Source: Flavobacteriaceae bacterium CP2B (GTDB lineage Bacteria; Bacteroidota; Bacteroidia; Flavobacteriales; Flavobacteriaceae). Taken from it: a DNA stretch of 64,000 nt. The translations under genes and the position numbers were made by a program. The first letter of the stretch is position 1. The number at the start of each line of letters is the position of its first letter. Positions 1 through 9,177 of this stretch are shown piece by piece. The DNA lies in the NCBI GenBank assembly GCA_001683825.1, contig LXTR01000028.1, forward strand, positions 19,949-83,948. Direction: 5' to 3'. The notes beneath the pieces are model-generated. The model saw only the letters and a program-made list of their open reading frames with translations, did no database searches and was not told where the DNA came from.

Positions 1-257
1 GCATCCGGATACCGTTTCATGTGTTCCTTGTACCAGGGGTACCCGGGAAAATCCACCGTGCCGTCATAGCCTTGGTAGAGGGCGTCCCAGTCTGTATCGC
101 CAGTGTCGTCCAGCGTCTTCCAATAGTGGAGTTTGTCTGGGTTTACAAGCAATTCCTTCATATGGTACACATGCTTTAGGCCCAGCATTTCCAGGCTTTG
201 TTTTAAGGTGTTGGTACCGGTCCGCGGCAATCCGGCTCCGATGATCTTTAGTGACAT
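1..257 (-). CDS. Sulfotransferase family protein (5' part only; runs off the left edge)
   Basis: Only the first 85 codons are in the window. The protein opens with the phosphosulfate-binding loop of P-loop sulfotransferases: a short beta strand (SLKIIGAG), then LPRTGTNTLK, a helix (QSLEMLG) and the YHM-x-E stretch typical of the Sulfotransfer_4 group. Members transfer sulfate from PAPS to an acceptor in the cytosol or at the membrane. No signal peptide is present. The start is the ATG at 257, since the P-loop begins within 10 residues of it. It lies 36 bp behind the arylsulfotransferase lipoprotein gene on the same strand, so the two are probably co-transcribed. The acceptor cannot be judged from this fragment. 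Confidence 0.82.
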   Translation of the reverse strand, partial: MSLKIIGAGLPRTGTNTLKQSLEMLGLKHVYHMKELLVNPDKLHYWKTLDDTGDTDWDALYQGYDGTVDFPGYPWYKEHMKRYPD

Positions 258-293
258 AATTTCTAATTTATGGTTGGTTAATAGTACGTATTA

Positions 294-1961
294 TTATTGT
301 ATGCTGTCCTGGGGCGCAGGCGGGGGCGTAAAGACAAAAGGTTCGGGTTGTGGCACCACCGGTGAAAGTTCCTTTCCGGCCAGGCCCGGATAATCCGGAG
401 CGTACAGGGTACTCCTGAATAGCGCATAGAGGAACGGTCCCACAGGTTGCGCCGGGGAACCGTCGGGTAAGGTATACCCAAACTTATAGGGGTTCCAGTA
501 TTCCCAAACGATCTCCTTTTCAGGGTTGATCTCAAAAATACGGCCGTGCATGCCCTGGGTGATGAGGGTATTGCCATTTTTTAGGCGCTGCGCCCCGGAG
601 ATAAAGGCCGAATAAAAGGAATATTTGTCAGGGGCCATATAGGTCCAGTCGGGTTCCGGGGGTCCGAAGGCCCCGTTTTCGGGAAGGATATAGTGGCCTT
701 CCGCGTCGGTGGGGATGGCCCATTCATGGACAGCGCTGTAGTTGCCCACATCGGCAATGCTCACATTGATATCGGCCGATGTGGCACTTCCCAGGGCCGG
801 CCACATGGAGGGAAGTTTGCTCTCAGGGTTGTGGATGTCGTTGTTGTAGACCATCAGGCGCCCTTCACCCGGGTATCCTTTGGGGATCCATTTGACATCG
901 TGCTGTCCGTACAATTTCTCTTCTTCCTGGGTGCCATGCCCATAGTTTTGGGGGTTGCCCCAGCGATACAACAGTTCTCCCCCATGGCCCCAGCGCCCAC
1001 CGGTACTGCCTTTGGCTTCTTCGGTAGTCGTGCTGTGGTCGATGACGTACACCTCCCCGAAACCCGGGACACTGATCACGATCTGGTCCAGACCGGCATT
1101 GTAGCTGATGGCGTTGGTATGGGTGAGGTCTGAGCCCTGGTTGTCTACCGAGGCGTTCGAGGTCATAAAGCCCATTTTCTTCATCTGGGCGATCTGTTCT
1201 TCGGTCATGGGAGGGCCACCCGCTTCGGCACTGGGGGTGTTGATATGGATTTTCCTGGGGTGCTCGGCCACGACCCCGAAGTTTTTCCTGGAGGGATCCA
1301 GTTCCTGTACCAGGTGGTCCTTCATGTGCCATTCCCACACGATTTCGCCTCCCTCGGGTTTGATCGGTTTAATTTCTACGATCTTGTCCAGCCAGATACC
1401 GGCCTTGGGAATCCGCTCGGGGTCCATCCCGGCCTCCAGGGCCTCTTTGGCAGGCAGTACTTCGTAAGAAATACCCAGGATATGCCCATTCGGCATGATT
1501 TCAATGTCGTGGTGCAAAAGCTCCTTTTCATTGGCGTATTCAAAATCCCATACCTTGTTGCCTTCCCAGTCGTACTCCCGTATGCGCCCGGCCTGTCCGC
1601 CGGCGGCAAAAACGGGAAAATCCTCGTCCCGCTCCAGGCGAATGAGGTGGCCGTTGGGCTGGAGGTAAGAGTTCATAGAGTTCAGGTCGGATTCCCAAAC
1701 ATGGACCAGGACCCCTTCCTTATCCAACAGGTAGGTATAGGTGCTGGTGGGGGGTTCGTACAAGATGTAACCGGGCGTGTCCTGGTCGGTATCGATGATG
1801 AGCCCTCTTTCGGCCGAAACCCCGCTCATGCTCCGGGTGTCACTGGGTAGCCATTCGCGTACGACCACCGCTTCGGCAATGGCTTCTTCTTTGGGTTCGG
1901 TCTTGCAAGAGAGGAATGCGCATAGGAGGAGCGCTGGCATTAGATACTTTGTTCGTTTCAT
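294..1961 (-). CDS. Arylsulfotransferase (ASST) family lipoprotein, copy 1
   Basis: Aryl-sulfate sulfotransferases move sulfate from a phenolic sulfate ester to another phenol through a sulfo-histidine, without PAPS, outside the cytosol. The ATG at 1961 is chosen over an in-frame ATG 19 codons upstream because it directly precedes a lipoprotein signal (MKRTKYLMPALLLCAFLSC, lipidated Cys19). The 555-residue protein shows the repeated blade pattern of the family's beta-propeller (YLLDKEGVLVHVWES, REYDWEGNKVWDFEY, RIFEINPEKEIVWEYW). Candidate active-site histidines lie in LHHD (about 150-152), THTN (281) and GQHD (354), all kept in the neighbouring paralogue. The catalytic role is by family; which histidine is sulfated is not proven. 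The next gene downstream is a PAPS-type sulfotransferase. Confidence 0.85.
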   Translation of the reverse strand: MKRTKYLMPALLLCAFLSCKTEPKEEAIAEAVVVREWLPSDTRSMSGVSAERGLIIDTDQDTPGYILYEPPTSTYTYLLDKEGVLVHVWESDLNSMNSYLQPNGHLIRLERDEDFPVFAAGGQAGRIREYDWEGNKVWDFEYANEKELLHHDIEIMPNGHILGISYEVLPAKEALEAGMDPERIPKAGIWLDKIVEIKPIKPEGGEIVWEWHMKDHLVQELDPSRKNFGVVAEHPRKIHINTPSAEAGGPPMTEEQIAQMKKMGFMTSNASVDNQGSDLTHTNAISYNAGLDQIVISVPGFGEVYVIDHSTTTEEAKGSTGGRWGHGGELLYRWGNPQNYGHGTQEEEKLYGQHDVKWIPKGYPGEGRLMVYNNDIHNPESKLPSMWPALGSATSADINVSIADVGNYSAVHEWAIPTDAEGHYILPENGAFGPPEPDWTYMAPDKYSFYSAFISGAQRLKNGNTLITQGMHGRIFEINPEKEIVWEYWNPYKFGYTLPDGSPAQPVGPFLYALFRSTLYAPDYPGLAGKELSPVVPQPEPFVFTPPPAPQDSIQ

Positions 1962-2183
1962 GGGTGTTGTTGTTGGTTGGTTGCTAAATTGTTGCTTGTG
2001 GCCTGGCTTTACTTTCATAGGTTTCCCGGGGGCTTGGGGGGCAGTTTCGGCCCGGTCTTATCCACTTTGTTTTCAGTACTTTGAAGATATGAAAAAAAAG
2101 TAGAACCCACCCAAACCTCTTCGTTCTTTTCACGGGGTGGGAGACCATGGGCTGGAAACACCCTGTCGGAACTGCAGCCCGGG

Positions 2184-3857
2184 CTAGTCTGCTTGTGCCT
2201 TCGCCACGGGTGGTTTTGGCGGCATTTTAAAAATAAACGGTTCGGGCTGCGGAACTATGGGTTCCAGTTTTTTGTTTGCAAAGGCGGGAAAATCAACGGG
2301 GTAGGGGGTGCTCCTGAATTGGGTGTAAACCATCTTCCCCGGGTGTGCCGCAGTGCCGTCGGGCAGTACATAGTTGAAATTATAGGGGTTCCAGTATTCC
2401 CAGACAATTTCGTGCTCAGGGGTCACTTCAAAAAACCGTCCCTGTGCGCCGGAAGTAATGAGGGTATGCCCGTTGGTTAAACGGTGGGCCCCGGAAATAA
2501 AAGCCGAATAAAAAGAATATTTGTCGGGGGCGGTATAACCCCAGACCACCGCTTCAGGTCCAAAAGGCGCATTTTCCGGCAGCTGGTAAGACCCATCCGC
2601 GTTTTGAGGGGGGGCAAACTCCAATACCGCGCTGTAGTTGGCTATGTCGGTCAGCGGCAATTCCGGGTCAGGCGACCCCGCGGCCATGATGGCTGCAAAC
2701 ATGGAGGGGAATTTGTTGCCGGGCATGCGGATATCATTGTTAAACACCATGAGGTGCCCGGCGCCCGGGCTGCCTTCGCGAATCCACTTGACATCGTGTT
2801 GTTCGTAAAGCACCCTGTCTTCCGGACCGCCCCGGCCATAATTTGCGGGGTTGCCCCAGCGATAGAGCACATCGCCCCCATGACCCCACTTACCTCCGGT
2901 ACTCCCTTTGGCCTCTTCCACGCTGCTGCCGTGGTCAATGATGTAAATCTCTCCAAACCGCTTGATACTGAAAACGATTTGGTCCAGGCTGGGGTGGTAG
3001 GAAATAGCATTGCTATGGGTGATATCCGAAGCCTGGTTGTCTGCGGTGGCGTTGGCGGTGAGCATTCCCATTTTTACGACCTGCTCCACTTGTTCTGCCG
3101 TCATGGGCTGCGTTTCGGGTTCCCCATGGATGTTGATGTTGATTTTCCCGGGATGGTCTTTAATCACCCCGTAGTTGTCCCTGGAGGGGTCAAAATCCTG
3201 AACCAGGTGGTCCCATAAATGCCATTCCCAGACAATTTCACCGCCCATGGGTTTAACAGGCCTGATTTCGATAATCTTGTCGGGCCACACGCCGGATTTC
3301 GCCACAAATGCGGGGTTCATCCCGGCCTGTATGGCTTCTTCCGGATTTTTTACCTCGTAGGAAATCGCCAGGATATTCCCGTTGGGCATCACTTCGATGT
3401 CATGGTGGATCAGCTCTTTGTCGCTCGCATATTCAAAGTCCCATAGGAGGTTGCCATCCCAGTCGTACTCGCGGATCCGCCCCGCGATGCCGCCCGCGGC
3501 AAAAGTGGGGAAATCAGTGTCGCGTTCGAGGCGTACCAAATGCCCGTTCTCCAGTAAATAGGCGGATAATATCGTATGGAGTTCCCCCTTCCATCGGTGT
3601 ACAATCCTGCCTTGCTTATCCATAAGGTAGGTAAGCGTGCTGTTGGAGGGGTTAAAGAGCACATATCCGGGGTCGGCTTTTTTGGTGTGCAACAGCAGGC
3701 CCCTTTGGGCCCGGTTTCCAAAAATACTGCGGGTATCTGTGGGCTTCCATTCGCGGATGGCGATGGTTTCTGCAGGCGGGGGGCTGGCCGGATCCGATTT
3801 GCAGGAATTGAGTCCAAGGCATAAGACTGCCACTGGTAAAATAAAACGGGTTTTCAT
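2184..3857 (-). CDS. Arylsulfotransferase (ASST) family lipoprotein, copy 2
   Basis: A 557-residue paralogue of the next gene (294-1961), similar along its whole length, with the same motifs in the same order: IHHD near 150, THSN near 280, EQHD near 350 and the WGNP turn. The signal peptide MKTRFILPVAVLCLGLNSC ends in a lipobox with Cys19, so the protein should be a lipoprotein facing the periplasm or cell surface. It transfers or removes sulfate on phenolic compounds by family assignment; the substrate is unknown. The two copies are separated by 222 bp in which I see no gene, and both precede the cytosolic-type sulfotransferase, so this looks like a sulfate-ester unit born by tandem duplication. 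The start ATG at 3857 is fixed by the signal peptide. Confidence 0.85.
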   Translation of the reverse strand: MKTRFILPVAVLCLGLNSCKSDPASPPPAETIAIREWKPTDTRSIFGNRAQRGLLLHTKKADPGYVLFNPSNSTLTYLMDKQGRIVHRWKGELHTILSAYLLENGHLVRLERDTDFPTFAAGGIAGRIREYDWDGNLLWDFEYASDKELIHHDIEVMPNGNILAISYEVKNPEEAIQAGMNPAFVAKSGVWPDKIIEIRPVKPMGGEIVWEWHLWDHLVQDFDPSRDNYGVIKDHPGKININIHGEPETQPMTAEQVEQVVKMGMLTANATADNQASDITHSNAISYHPSLDQIVFSIKRFGEIYIIDHGSSVEEAKGSTGGKWGHGGDVLYRWGNPANYGRGGPEDRVLYEQHDVKWIREGSPGAGHLMVFNNDIRMPGNKFPSMFAAIMAAGSPDPELPLTDIANYSAVLEFAPPQNADGSYQLPENAPFGPEAVVWGYTAPDKYSFYSAFISGAHRLTNGHTLITSGAQGRFFEVTPEHEIVWEYWNPYNFNYVLPDGTAAHPGKMVYTQFRSTPYPVDFPAFANKKLEPIVPQPEPFIFKMPPKPPVAKAQAD

Positions 3858-4110
3858 ACTAGCGGGTGTGGGTTAGGCGTTATTGTAATGCGTGGATGAC
3901 AGCTCTGTGGCCGGAAAATGGAAGAGGGGGGGTTCCTGCGTTTAAAGACAAGTCTAACCTATTAAAAATAAGGAAGCTAACAAAGGGAAATAATGTGTAT
4001 TTTAAAGCTGTTCAAAAATAATTATTAACATTTCAGGGAAGGGCTATGTACCCTGGGCCCCCGGATTTCGGGTAGCTGTGGAAAATGGAGATGGGTACAA
4101 AATTTAACAC

Positions 4111-4139
4111 TTGTAGAATGCCGCCTTACCTTACTTTTG
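4111..4139 (+). promoter_or_regulatory. Bacteroidota-type promoter for the 4168 serine hydrolase
   Basis: TTG at 4111-4113 and TACTTTTG at 4132-4139, 18 bp apart, match the sigma-ABfr consensus (TTTG, about 19 bp, TAnnTTTG). Transcription should begin near 4146. That leaves only about 7 nt before the ATG at 4153 but about 22 nt before the ATG at 4168, which favours the second start. Confidence 0.6.
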
Positions 4140-4167
4140 GGCATCCTTTAACATGGCCTCCAAGACT

Positions 4168-5088
4168 ATGACATTGAAAGCGTATTTGTGTTGTCTGCTG
4201 CTGCTATTTTCGGGGATGTTCCTCTCCGCCCAGGCTGAATTGCCTATTAAGAAGAAAGGGGTCGCGACACAATCCCTGAACGCCCTGGCAGATAACGCCC
4301 TACAGGCGCAACTGGAACGAGAACTCTCCTCCCGTCCTGAATGGCGGGCCCTGATTGCCAGCAAAAAAATGGCCGTGGGCCTTGTAGACTTAAGGGACCC
4401 GGGCAATGAACGTTTTGCCAGTATCAATGGCAACCATATGATGTACGCCGCGAGCCTCCCCAAGATCGCCGTTTTGCTTACGGCCATGGAGGCGGTGGAA
4501 CAGGGCAAGATAAAGGAAACCCCGGCCCTGAAAAAAGACATGCGGTTGATGATCAGCAAATCGGACAATGCCGCCTCTACAAGGCTTATCGATAAAGTAG
4601 GCTTTGAGCGGATTGAAGCAGTGATGACCGACCCCAAATACGCTTTTTATGACGAGGCCAACGGGGGCGGGCTCTGGGTGGGCAAACGCTATGGTAAAGG
4701 GGGAAGGACCTACCGGGAGCCTATAAAGAACCTGAGCCATGCCGCCACCGCCTCCCAGGTGTGCCGGTTTTACTATTTGCTGGCCCATGGCCAGCTCGTA
4801 AATGAAGCGCGGTCGCGCCAAATGCTGAGGATCATGGAAAACCCCGAATTGCACCACAAGTTTGTCAATACCCTCAACCTCATTGCCCCAAATGCCAGGC
4901 TCTTCCGTAAGTCGGGCTCCTGGAGGACCTACCATTCAGATTCTATATTGGTATGGGGAAGCGACAGCAACCGCCGTTATATCCTGGTGGCCCTGATCGA
5001 TGACCCTAATGGGGAACAAATCATTCGTAACCTTGTAAAGCCGGTTGAGAAAGTATTGAAAAACAGCCTACCTTTGGCTATGAAATAG
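4168..5088 (+). CDS. Exported serine hydrolase, class A beta-lactamase / transpeptidase fold
   Basis: The protein of 306 residues has a signal peptide (MTLKAYLCCLLLLFSGMFLSAQA) and the three motifs of penicillin-recognising serine enzymes: SLPK (nucleophile Ser96, Lys99), SDN (132-134) and KSG (248-250, in place of KTG). These sit at class A beta-lactamase spacing. I see no clear counterpart of the class A Glu166, so it may be a peptidase or esterase and not an antibiotic-resistance enzyme. An in-frame ATG at 4153 adds five residues; 4168 is preferred because of the promoter position. The gene is followed after 19 bp by the nucleotide-transporter-like gene. A second hydrolase with the same motifs lies at 7924-9177 in the converging unit. 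Confidence 0.8.
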   Translation: MTLKAYLCCLLLLFSGMFLSAQAELPIKKKGVATQSLNALADNALQAQLERELSSRPEWRALIASKKMAVGLVDLRDPGNERFASINGNHMMYAASLPKIAVLLTAMEAVEQGKIKETPALKKDMRLMISKSDNAASTRLIDKVGFERIEAVMTDPKYAFYDEANGGGLWVGKRYGKGGRTYREPIKNLSHAATASQVCRFYYLLAHGQLVNEARSRQMLRIMENPELHHKFVNTLNLIAPNARLFRKSGSWRTYHSDSILVWGSDSNRRYILVALIDDPNGEQIIRNLVKPVEKVLKNSLPLAMK

Positions 5089-5107
5089 GCCAATTACCTT
5101 CGGAGGT

Positions 5108-7927
5108 ATGCTGAGGAAAATCATCCGGAAAACATTTGATGTGAGGGAGGGCGAGTTTAAGATCTCTTTCCTGATGCAGGCCTATGTATTCCTCATTATC
5201 GCGGTACTGCTCATCATCAAGCCCACCGTCAATGCCATATTTCTTTCGGAACTGGGCGTGGAGCAATTGCCGATGGCCTTTTTGCTGGTAGCCGTCACAG
5301 CCATTGTCAGTTCGGCCTTTTACACCCGGGCCCTGGCGCGTTTTGCACTGAATAAGATCATAGAAGCCACTTTGCTGTCTTCCATGGCCGTGCTGGTGCT
5401 GATGGGCCTTTTCTTAAAACTGGGGCTGCTCAGTGGATGGATGCTCTATTTCTTTTACGTCTGGGTGGCGATCTACGCCTTGCTGGCTGCCTCCCAGTTC
5501 TGGGTCCTCGCCAACCTGGTCTTCAATATTCGGGAAGCCAAGCGCCTTTTCGGCTTTATCGGTTCCGGGGCCATACTGGGAGGCATTTTCGGGGGCTACC
5601 TTACCTCTGTGCTTACCCCGGTAATCGGTACGGAGTATACCCTCCTATTGGCTGCGCTGCTGCTGATTCCCTGTTTTGCCTTGTTGAAGAAAATCTGGAA
5701 ACTGCGCGTAAAAAACCTCAATACCTTCAAGCAAAAAAAACGGCTGACCGCCCCCGGGGAACTGCCCTATAAACTAATCCTCCAATCAAGGCACCTGAGT
5801 CTGATCGCCGCGATCGTAGCCGTGAGCGTGCTGGTGGCCAAACTGGTAGACTACCTGTTCAGTGATTTTGCCGCAGCGGCCATTCCCGACCCTGAGGAGC
5901 TAACGGCCTTCTTTGGTTTCTGGTTTTCGACTTTCAATTTACTGTCACTGGCTATCCAGCTGTTCCTCACCCGTAGGATTGTCGGGATCTGGGGGGTGGG
6001 CTTTTCCCTGATGCTGCTGCCCCTTGGCGTACTGGCCGGGTCCCTCCTTTTCCTGGTCCTGCCCGAACTTTCGGCCATCCTGGTGGCCAAGGCCATGGAC
6101 GGGATCCTGAAACAATCGGTCCATAAAAGCGCGAACGAGCTCCTGGCCCTGCCCTTGCCCTTTGAGCTGAAAAACAAGACCAAGTCCTTTATCGATGTGG
6201 TGGTAGACAGCATAGCCACAGGGTTGGCAGGCTTTCTGTTGATCTTTGTGGTCAAAGGGCTCGACCTGCCGACGTTTTACATCGGCCTGCTCATCGTGGC
6301 CCTGGTAGGCCTGTGGCTGTATTTTGTATTCGAGGTCCGCAAGGAATACTTCCTTACCTACCGGCAGAACCTGGAGGCGCTAACCACAACGGGCGCCAGG
6401 GAAAGGAAGCGCAAGCTGACCGACAAACCTTCGGTGGTAGAAGGAATGCGGACGGTTTTTAAGGGGGGGACCGAAGAACAGATCCTGTTTATGCTGGGAA
6501 AACTCATGGAGATCAATGACAAGCGCTTCGCCCAGGACGTGGAAGCCCTGTTGTACCATCCTTCGCTCAAAGTGCAGACCGCGGCCATCCAAAACCTTTA
6601 TTTTCTCAATAGTGACACCATGCCTTCGGGCCTGGCATCTCTATTGGAAGAAGGAGATGAATCCCTTACCCTGGCTACCTTGCAATACATCCTCTTGCAC
6701 GCCCAGAAAAACAGTATCCTGGTGTACGACACCTTCCTGGAACACCCCAACCCACAGATTGCGGAATTGGCCCTCTATTGCCTATCCCTGGAGGCCCGGG
6801 ACAACTATTCGCTGAAAATGCGCTACGGCCTGGAGGAACGGATCAGGGAGAAAATCAACACCCCTGGCAGCCTGCAGGATACAGGTACCCTAAAACGCAT
6901 GCTCCGGGTAATAGGGGCTGCGAATATACCGGAGTTCTATCCTTTTATCCGCCGGTATTTCAATAATGCGGATACAGAGGTGGTAGCGGCTGCCATTGCT
7001 GCGGCCGGCCAAAGCGTTTTCCCGGGGTTTATCGAAGAACTGGTGAATTTCCTTCCCGGGAAAACTACCCGGCCCCTGGCCATGGAAGCCCTTGAAAATT
7101 ACGGAAGCAGGATCTTGCCCACCCTTTCCGGGCTGGTCGCCCAACAAAGTGTGCCGGTGCATAGTTGCAGGTTTATCCCCCACCTCGTAAAGCGTTTTCA
7201 GTCGCAGGAAGCCATACGCGCCCTTATGGGTATGTTGGGGGATACGGACCTCAGTATCCGCCTCGAGGTAATCCGTGCCCTAAGCGACCTGCGGCGGGCG
7301 AAACCCCACCTGAAGTTTAATCGAGACCGGGTACTGTCTGTTATTTTGGAAGAATGCAAGTTGTACCACCAGACCCTTTCGGCCATGCATACCCAGATCA
7401 TCATCTCCTACCGAAACCGCAAACGGTCCAGGAAGGAGATCAGCGACCGGGAAAGGGATGCCAGGGGCAGCCTCCTGGAACTTTTGGAAAGGCGGCTGGA
7501 CTCAGGACTCGAGAGGATTTTTAAGTTACTGGGGTTGCAATATCCCCAAAGGGATGTGGAAATTGCCTATGAAGGCCTTTTGAGCGAAAAACACGATGCC
7601 AGGGCCAATGCCATTGATTTTTTGGACAACCTGCTGACCGGGGACCTCAAGAGGCGATTGCTGCCTATTATTGAAGAAAGCGTGCTGGATGTCTATTCTG
7701 AAGAAGTACAGCAAAAAATCATGCACCGTATCCCCGGGGAAAAGGAATGCTTTGAACTGCTGCTCCGGGGAAACGATTTTAAGGTGAAAATGGCCGTGCT
7801 TTACCTGATTGGGCAACAGGCCGATACGGCCTACCTGCCCTTGCTGGAAACCTACGCCTCCAGCGATAACCACAAACTGCGCACATTTGCCCTGGAGGCC
7901 CTGGAGGCCCTGAAGGCCGAGGGTTAG
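5108..7927 (+). CDS. ATP/ADP-translocase-like (Npt family) membrane transporter fused to HEAT repeats
   Basis: A 939-residue protein. Residues about 1-430 are a polytopic membrane domain with roughly 12 hydrophobic segments, beginning with the FDVREGEFK...LIIKPTVNAIFLSELG pattern known from bacterial relatives of plastid/chlamydial nucleotide translocases (related to MFS). Residues about 440-939 are soluble alpha-helical repeats of HEAT type (for example LEVIRALSDLRR and LRTFALEALEALK). Members of the transporter family exchange ATP/ADP or import nucleotides; whether this one does is unknown, and a plain MFS role is possible. No cyclic-nucleotide-binding domain is visible, although some relatives have one. 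A GGAGG lies immediately before the ATG, too close to act as a normal ribosome site. The stop overlaps the converging hydrolase gene by 4 bp. Confidence 0.7.
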   Translation: MLRKIIRKTFDVREGEFKISFLMQAYVFLIIAVLLIIKPTVNAIFLSELGVEQLPMAFLLVAVTAIVSSAFYTRALARFALNKIIEATLLSSMAVLVLMGLFLKLGLLSGWMLYFFYVWVAIYALLAASQFWVLANLVFNIREAKRLFGFIGSGAILGGIFGGYLTSVLTPVIGTEYTLLLAALLLIPCFALLKKIWKLRVKNLNTFKQKKRLTAPGELPYKLILQSRHLSLIAAIVAVSVLVAKLVDYLFSDFAAAAIPDPEELTAFFGFWFSTFNLLSLAIQLFLTRRIVGIWGVGFSLMLLPLGVLAGSLLFLVLPELSAILVAKAMDGILKQSVHKSANELLALPLPFELKNKTKSFIDVVVDSIATGLAGFLLIFVVKGLDLPTFYIGLLIVALVGLWLYFVFEVRKEYFLTYRQNLEALTTTGARERKRKLTDKPSVVEGMRTVFKGGTEEQILFMLGKLMEINDKRFAQDVEALLYHPSLKVQTAAIQNLYFLNSDTMPSGLASLLEEGDESLTLATLQYILLHAQKNSILVYDTFLEHPNPQIAELALYCLSLEARDNYSLKMRYGLEERIREKINTPGSLQDTGTLKRMLRVIGAANIPEFYPFIRRYFNNADTEVVAAAIAAAGQSVFPGFIEELVNFLPGKTTRPLAMEALENYGSRILPTLSGLVAQQSVPVHSCRFIPHLVKRFQSQEAIRALMGMLGDTDLSIRLEVIRALSDLRRAKPHLKFNRDRVLSVILEECKLYHQTLSAMHTQIIISYRNRKRSRKEISDRERDARGSLLELLERRLDSGLERIFKLLGLQYPQRDVEIAYEGLLSEKHDARANAIDFLDNLLTGDLKRRLLPIIEESVLDVYSEEVQQKIMHRIPGEKECFELLLRGNDFKVKMAVLYLIGQQADTAYLPLLETYASSDNHKLRTFALEALEALKAEG

Positions 7928-9177
7928 TTTTGCCGGATGAGCTGGTCGATCCTCCCGGCCAGGTACATGTGGTCGCTGGCCGAATTCTTCCCGAGCACAT
8001 TCGTCATAAGGACCACGATGTATTTACAGTTATCGGGATGTTCAACAATCGCCACGGAGTTCATGTAGTTAATCACATTGCCCATATACTTGCCGCAGGA
8101 GGGATCCTTGACACGGTCGCACTTGTAAAGGCTGCCAGACTTAAAGTATACCGCGGCCTCCCGGAGGGCCGGGGCCTGGGCATAACGTATGCGCCGGTCT
8201 GTCATGTACAACAGGCGTTTCATCTCCAGGGAACTGGCTTCATCGATGATGTTGCCCTGCTCCAGCTGGATGAGGTATTTCATGAGCCCCTGGGGGGTGC
8301 CAATACTTCCGCCCTTGTCTCCCACATAGGTGTTGGCACCCCGGGTGAAAAAGCTTCCCAGCCGCCATTCGTCCCCGGAGATGCCTAACTCCCGCAAAGG
8401 CTGGTTGACCACTTCGTTGCCCAGGTCGGTCAGTACTTTGCGTTCTGTTTCATTGAAATAGGCGTCCGCCTGCTCCTGTGTCAGGCCCGGGTACCGGTCT
8501 CCAAAGGCCGCCATTAACAATACTTCCCTCCACACGATGCTAGCCGCCCCGTTATTGCTTACCGACAACATGTGGTCTGTCCATTCATACAGCGTAAAGA
8601 CATCCGCCGCGATGACCTGCCGTTTTACCAGGCTGTTCTTTTCAAGGTCGTATATGGGAATGGTGTGCTCATCCGTCAGTCCCCAGACCCCGGCGCGAAC
8701 CGATTTGTCCCGGAGCAGTGCGGTGCGCTTCTCCCAGGAATCCGGGTAGAGGCGCGCCAACTGGTAAAACAGGGCATTCAGCACCGCGATTTTGCCCACA
8801 CTGCCAGGTTGGTAACCGGCCAGTTGGTTGCGTTGTGCGTAGCGCGGATTTGCAGGGTCCGAAATATCGAGCAATGCCAGAGAATAACTCTTGTCCAGCC
8901 CCCGGAAAAGCGTGTTCACCCGGGCCTGGAAATCCGGGTCGGGTTGGAGGAAGCCGCCGAGGCTGTCGCCGGCCCTTGTGCGGAGTTGCAAGGCAATCTC
9001 CCCATAGGTCTTTAAAGCGCCAGGGGGGAGCGGGGGGTTTGTGGCCTTGATAGCACCTTGTTGTATGCGTTCAAGGCGTTTTAACCGCCTGATGCCCGTT
9101 TGGTCATACCCGTCAATGGGGTAGAGGGCCAGGATAAGGAGCATAGCTATTACGGGGATAAAAAGTACTGCCTTCAT
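7924..9177 (-). CDS. Membrane-anchored or exported serine hydrolase, beta-lactamase-like
   Basis: A 417-residue protein with an N-terminal hydrophobic segment (residues 3-20) that could be a signal anchor. It carries the catalytic set of penicillin-recognising enzymes: SVGK (Ser126, Lys129), SNN (207-209, in place of SDN) and KSG (346-348). Compared with the 306-residue paralogue at 4168 it has about 80 extra residues at the N terminus and insertions between motifs, including three Cys (YKC, PSC, DNC) that might form disulfides. Its ATG at 9177 overlaps the stop of the upstream dikinase gene (ATGA), which implies translational coupling and a shared job. The substrate is unknown. Confidence 0.75.
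   Translation of the reverse strand: MKAVLFIPVIAMLLILALYPIDGYDQTGIRRLKRLERIQQGAIKATNPPLPPGALKTYGEIALQLRTRAGDSLGGFLQPDPDFQARVNTLFRGLDKSYSLALLDISDPANPRYAQRNQLAGYQPGSVGKIAVLNALFYQLARLYPDSWEKRTALLRDKSVRAGVWGLTDEHTIPIYDLEKNSLVKRQVIAADVFTLYEWTDHMLSVSNNGAASIVWREVLLMAAFGDRYPGLTQEQADAYFNETERKVLTDLGNEVVNQPLRELGISGDEWRLGSFFTRGANTYVGDKGGSIGTPQGLMKYLIQLEQGNIIDEASSLEMKRLLYMTDRRIRYAQAPALREAAVYFKSGSLYKCDRVKDPSCGKYMGNVINYMNSVAIVEHPDNCKYIVVLMTNVLGKNSASDHMYLAGRIDQLIRQN

Noticed and set aside
4168..9177. Antibiotic-resistance beta-lactamases at 4168 and 7924
   Set aside because: Both have SxxK, SxN and KSG motifs, but no clear class A Glu166 and altered SDN/KTG elements. A house enzyme of the same fold is more likely.
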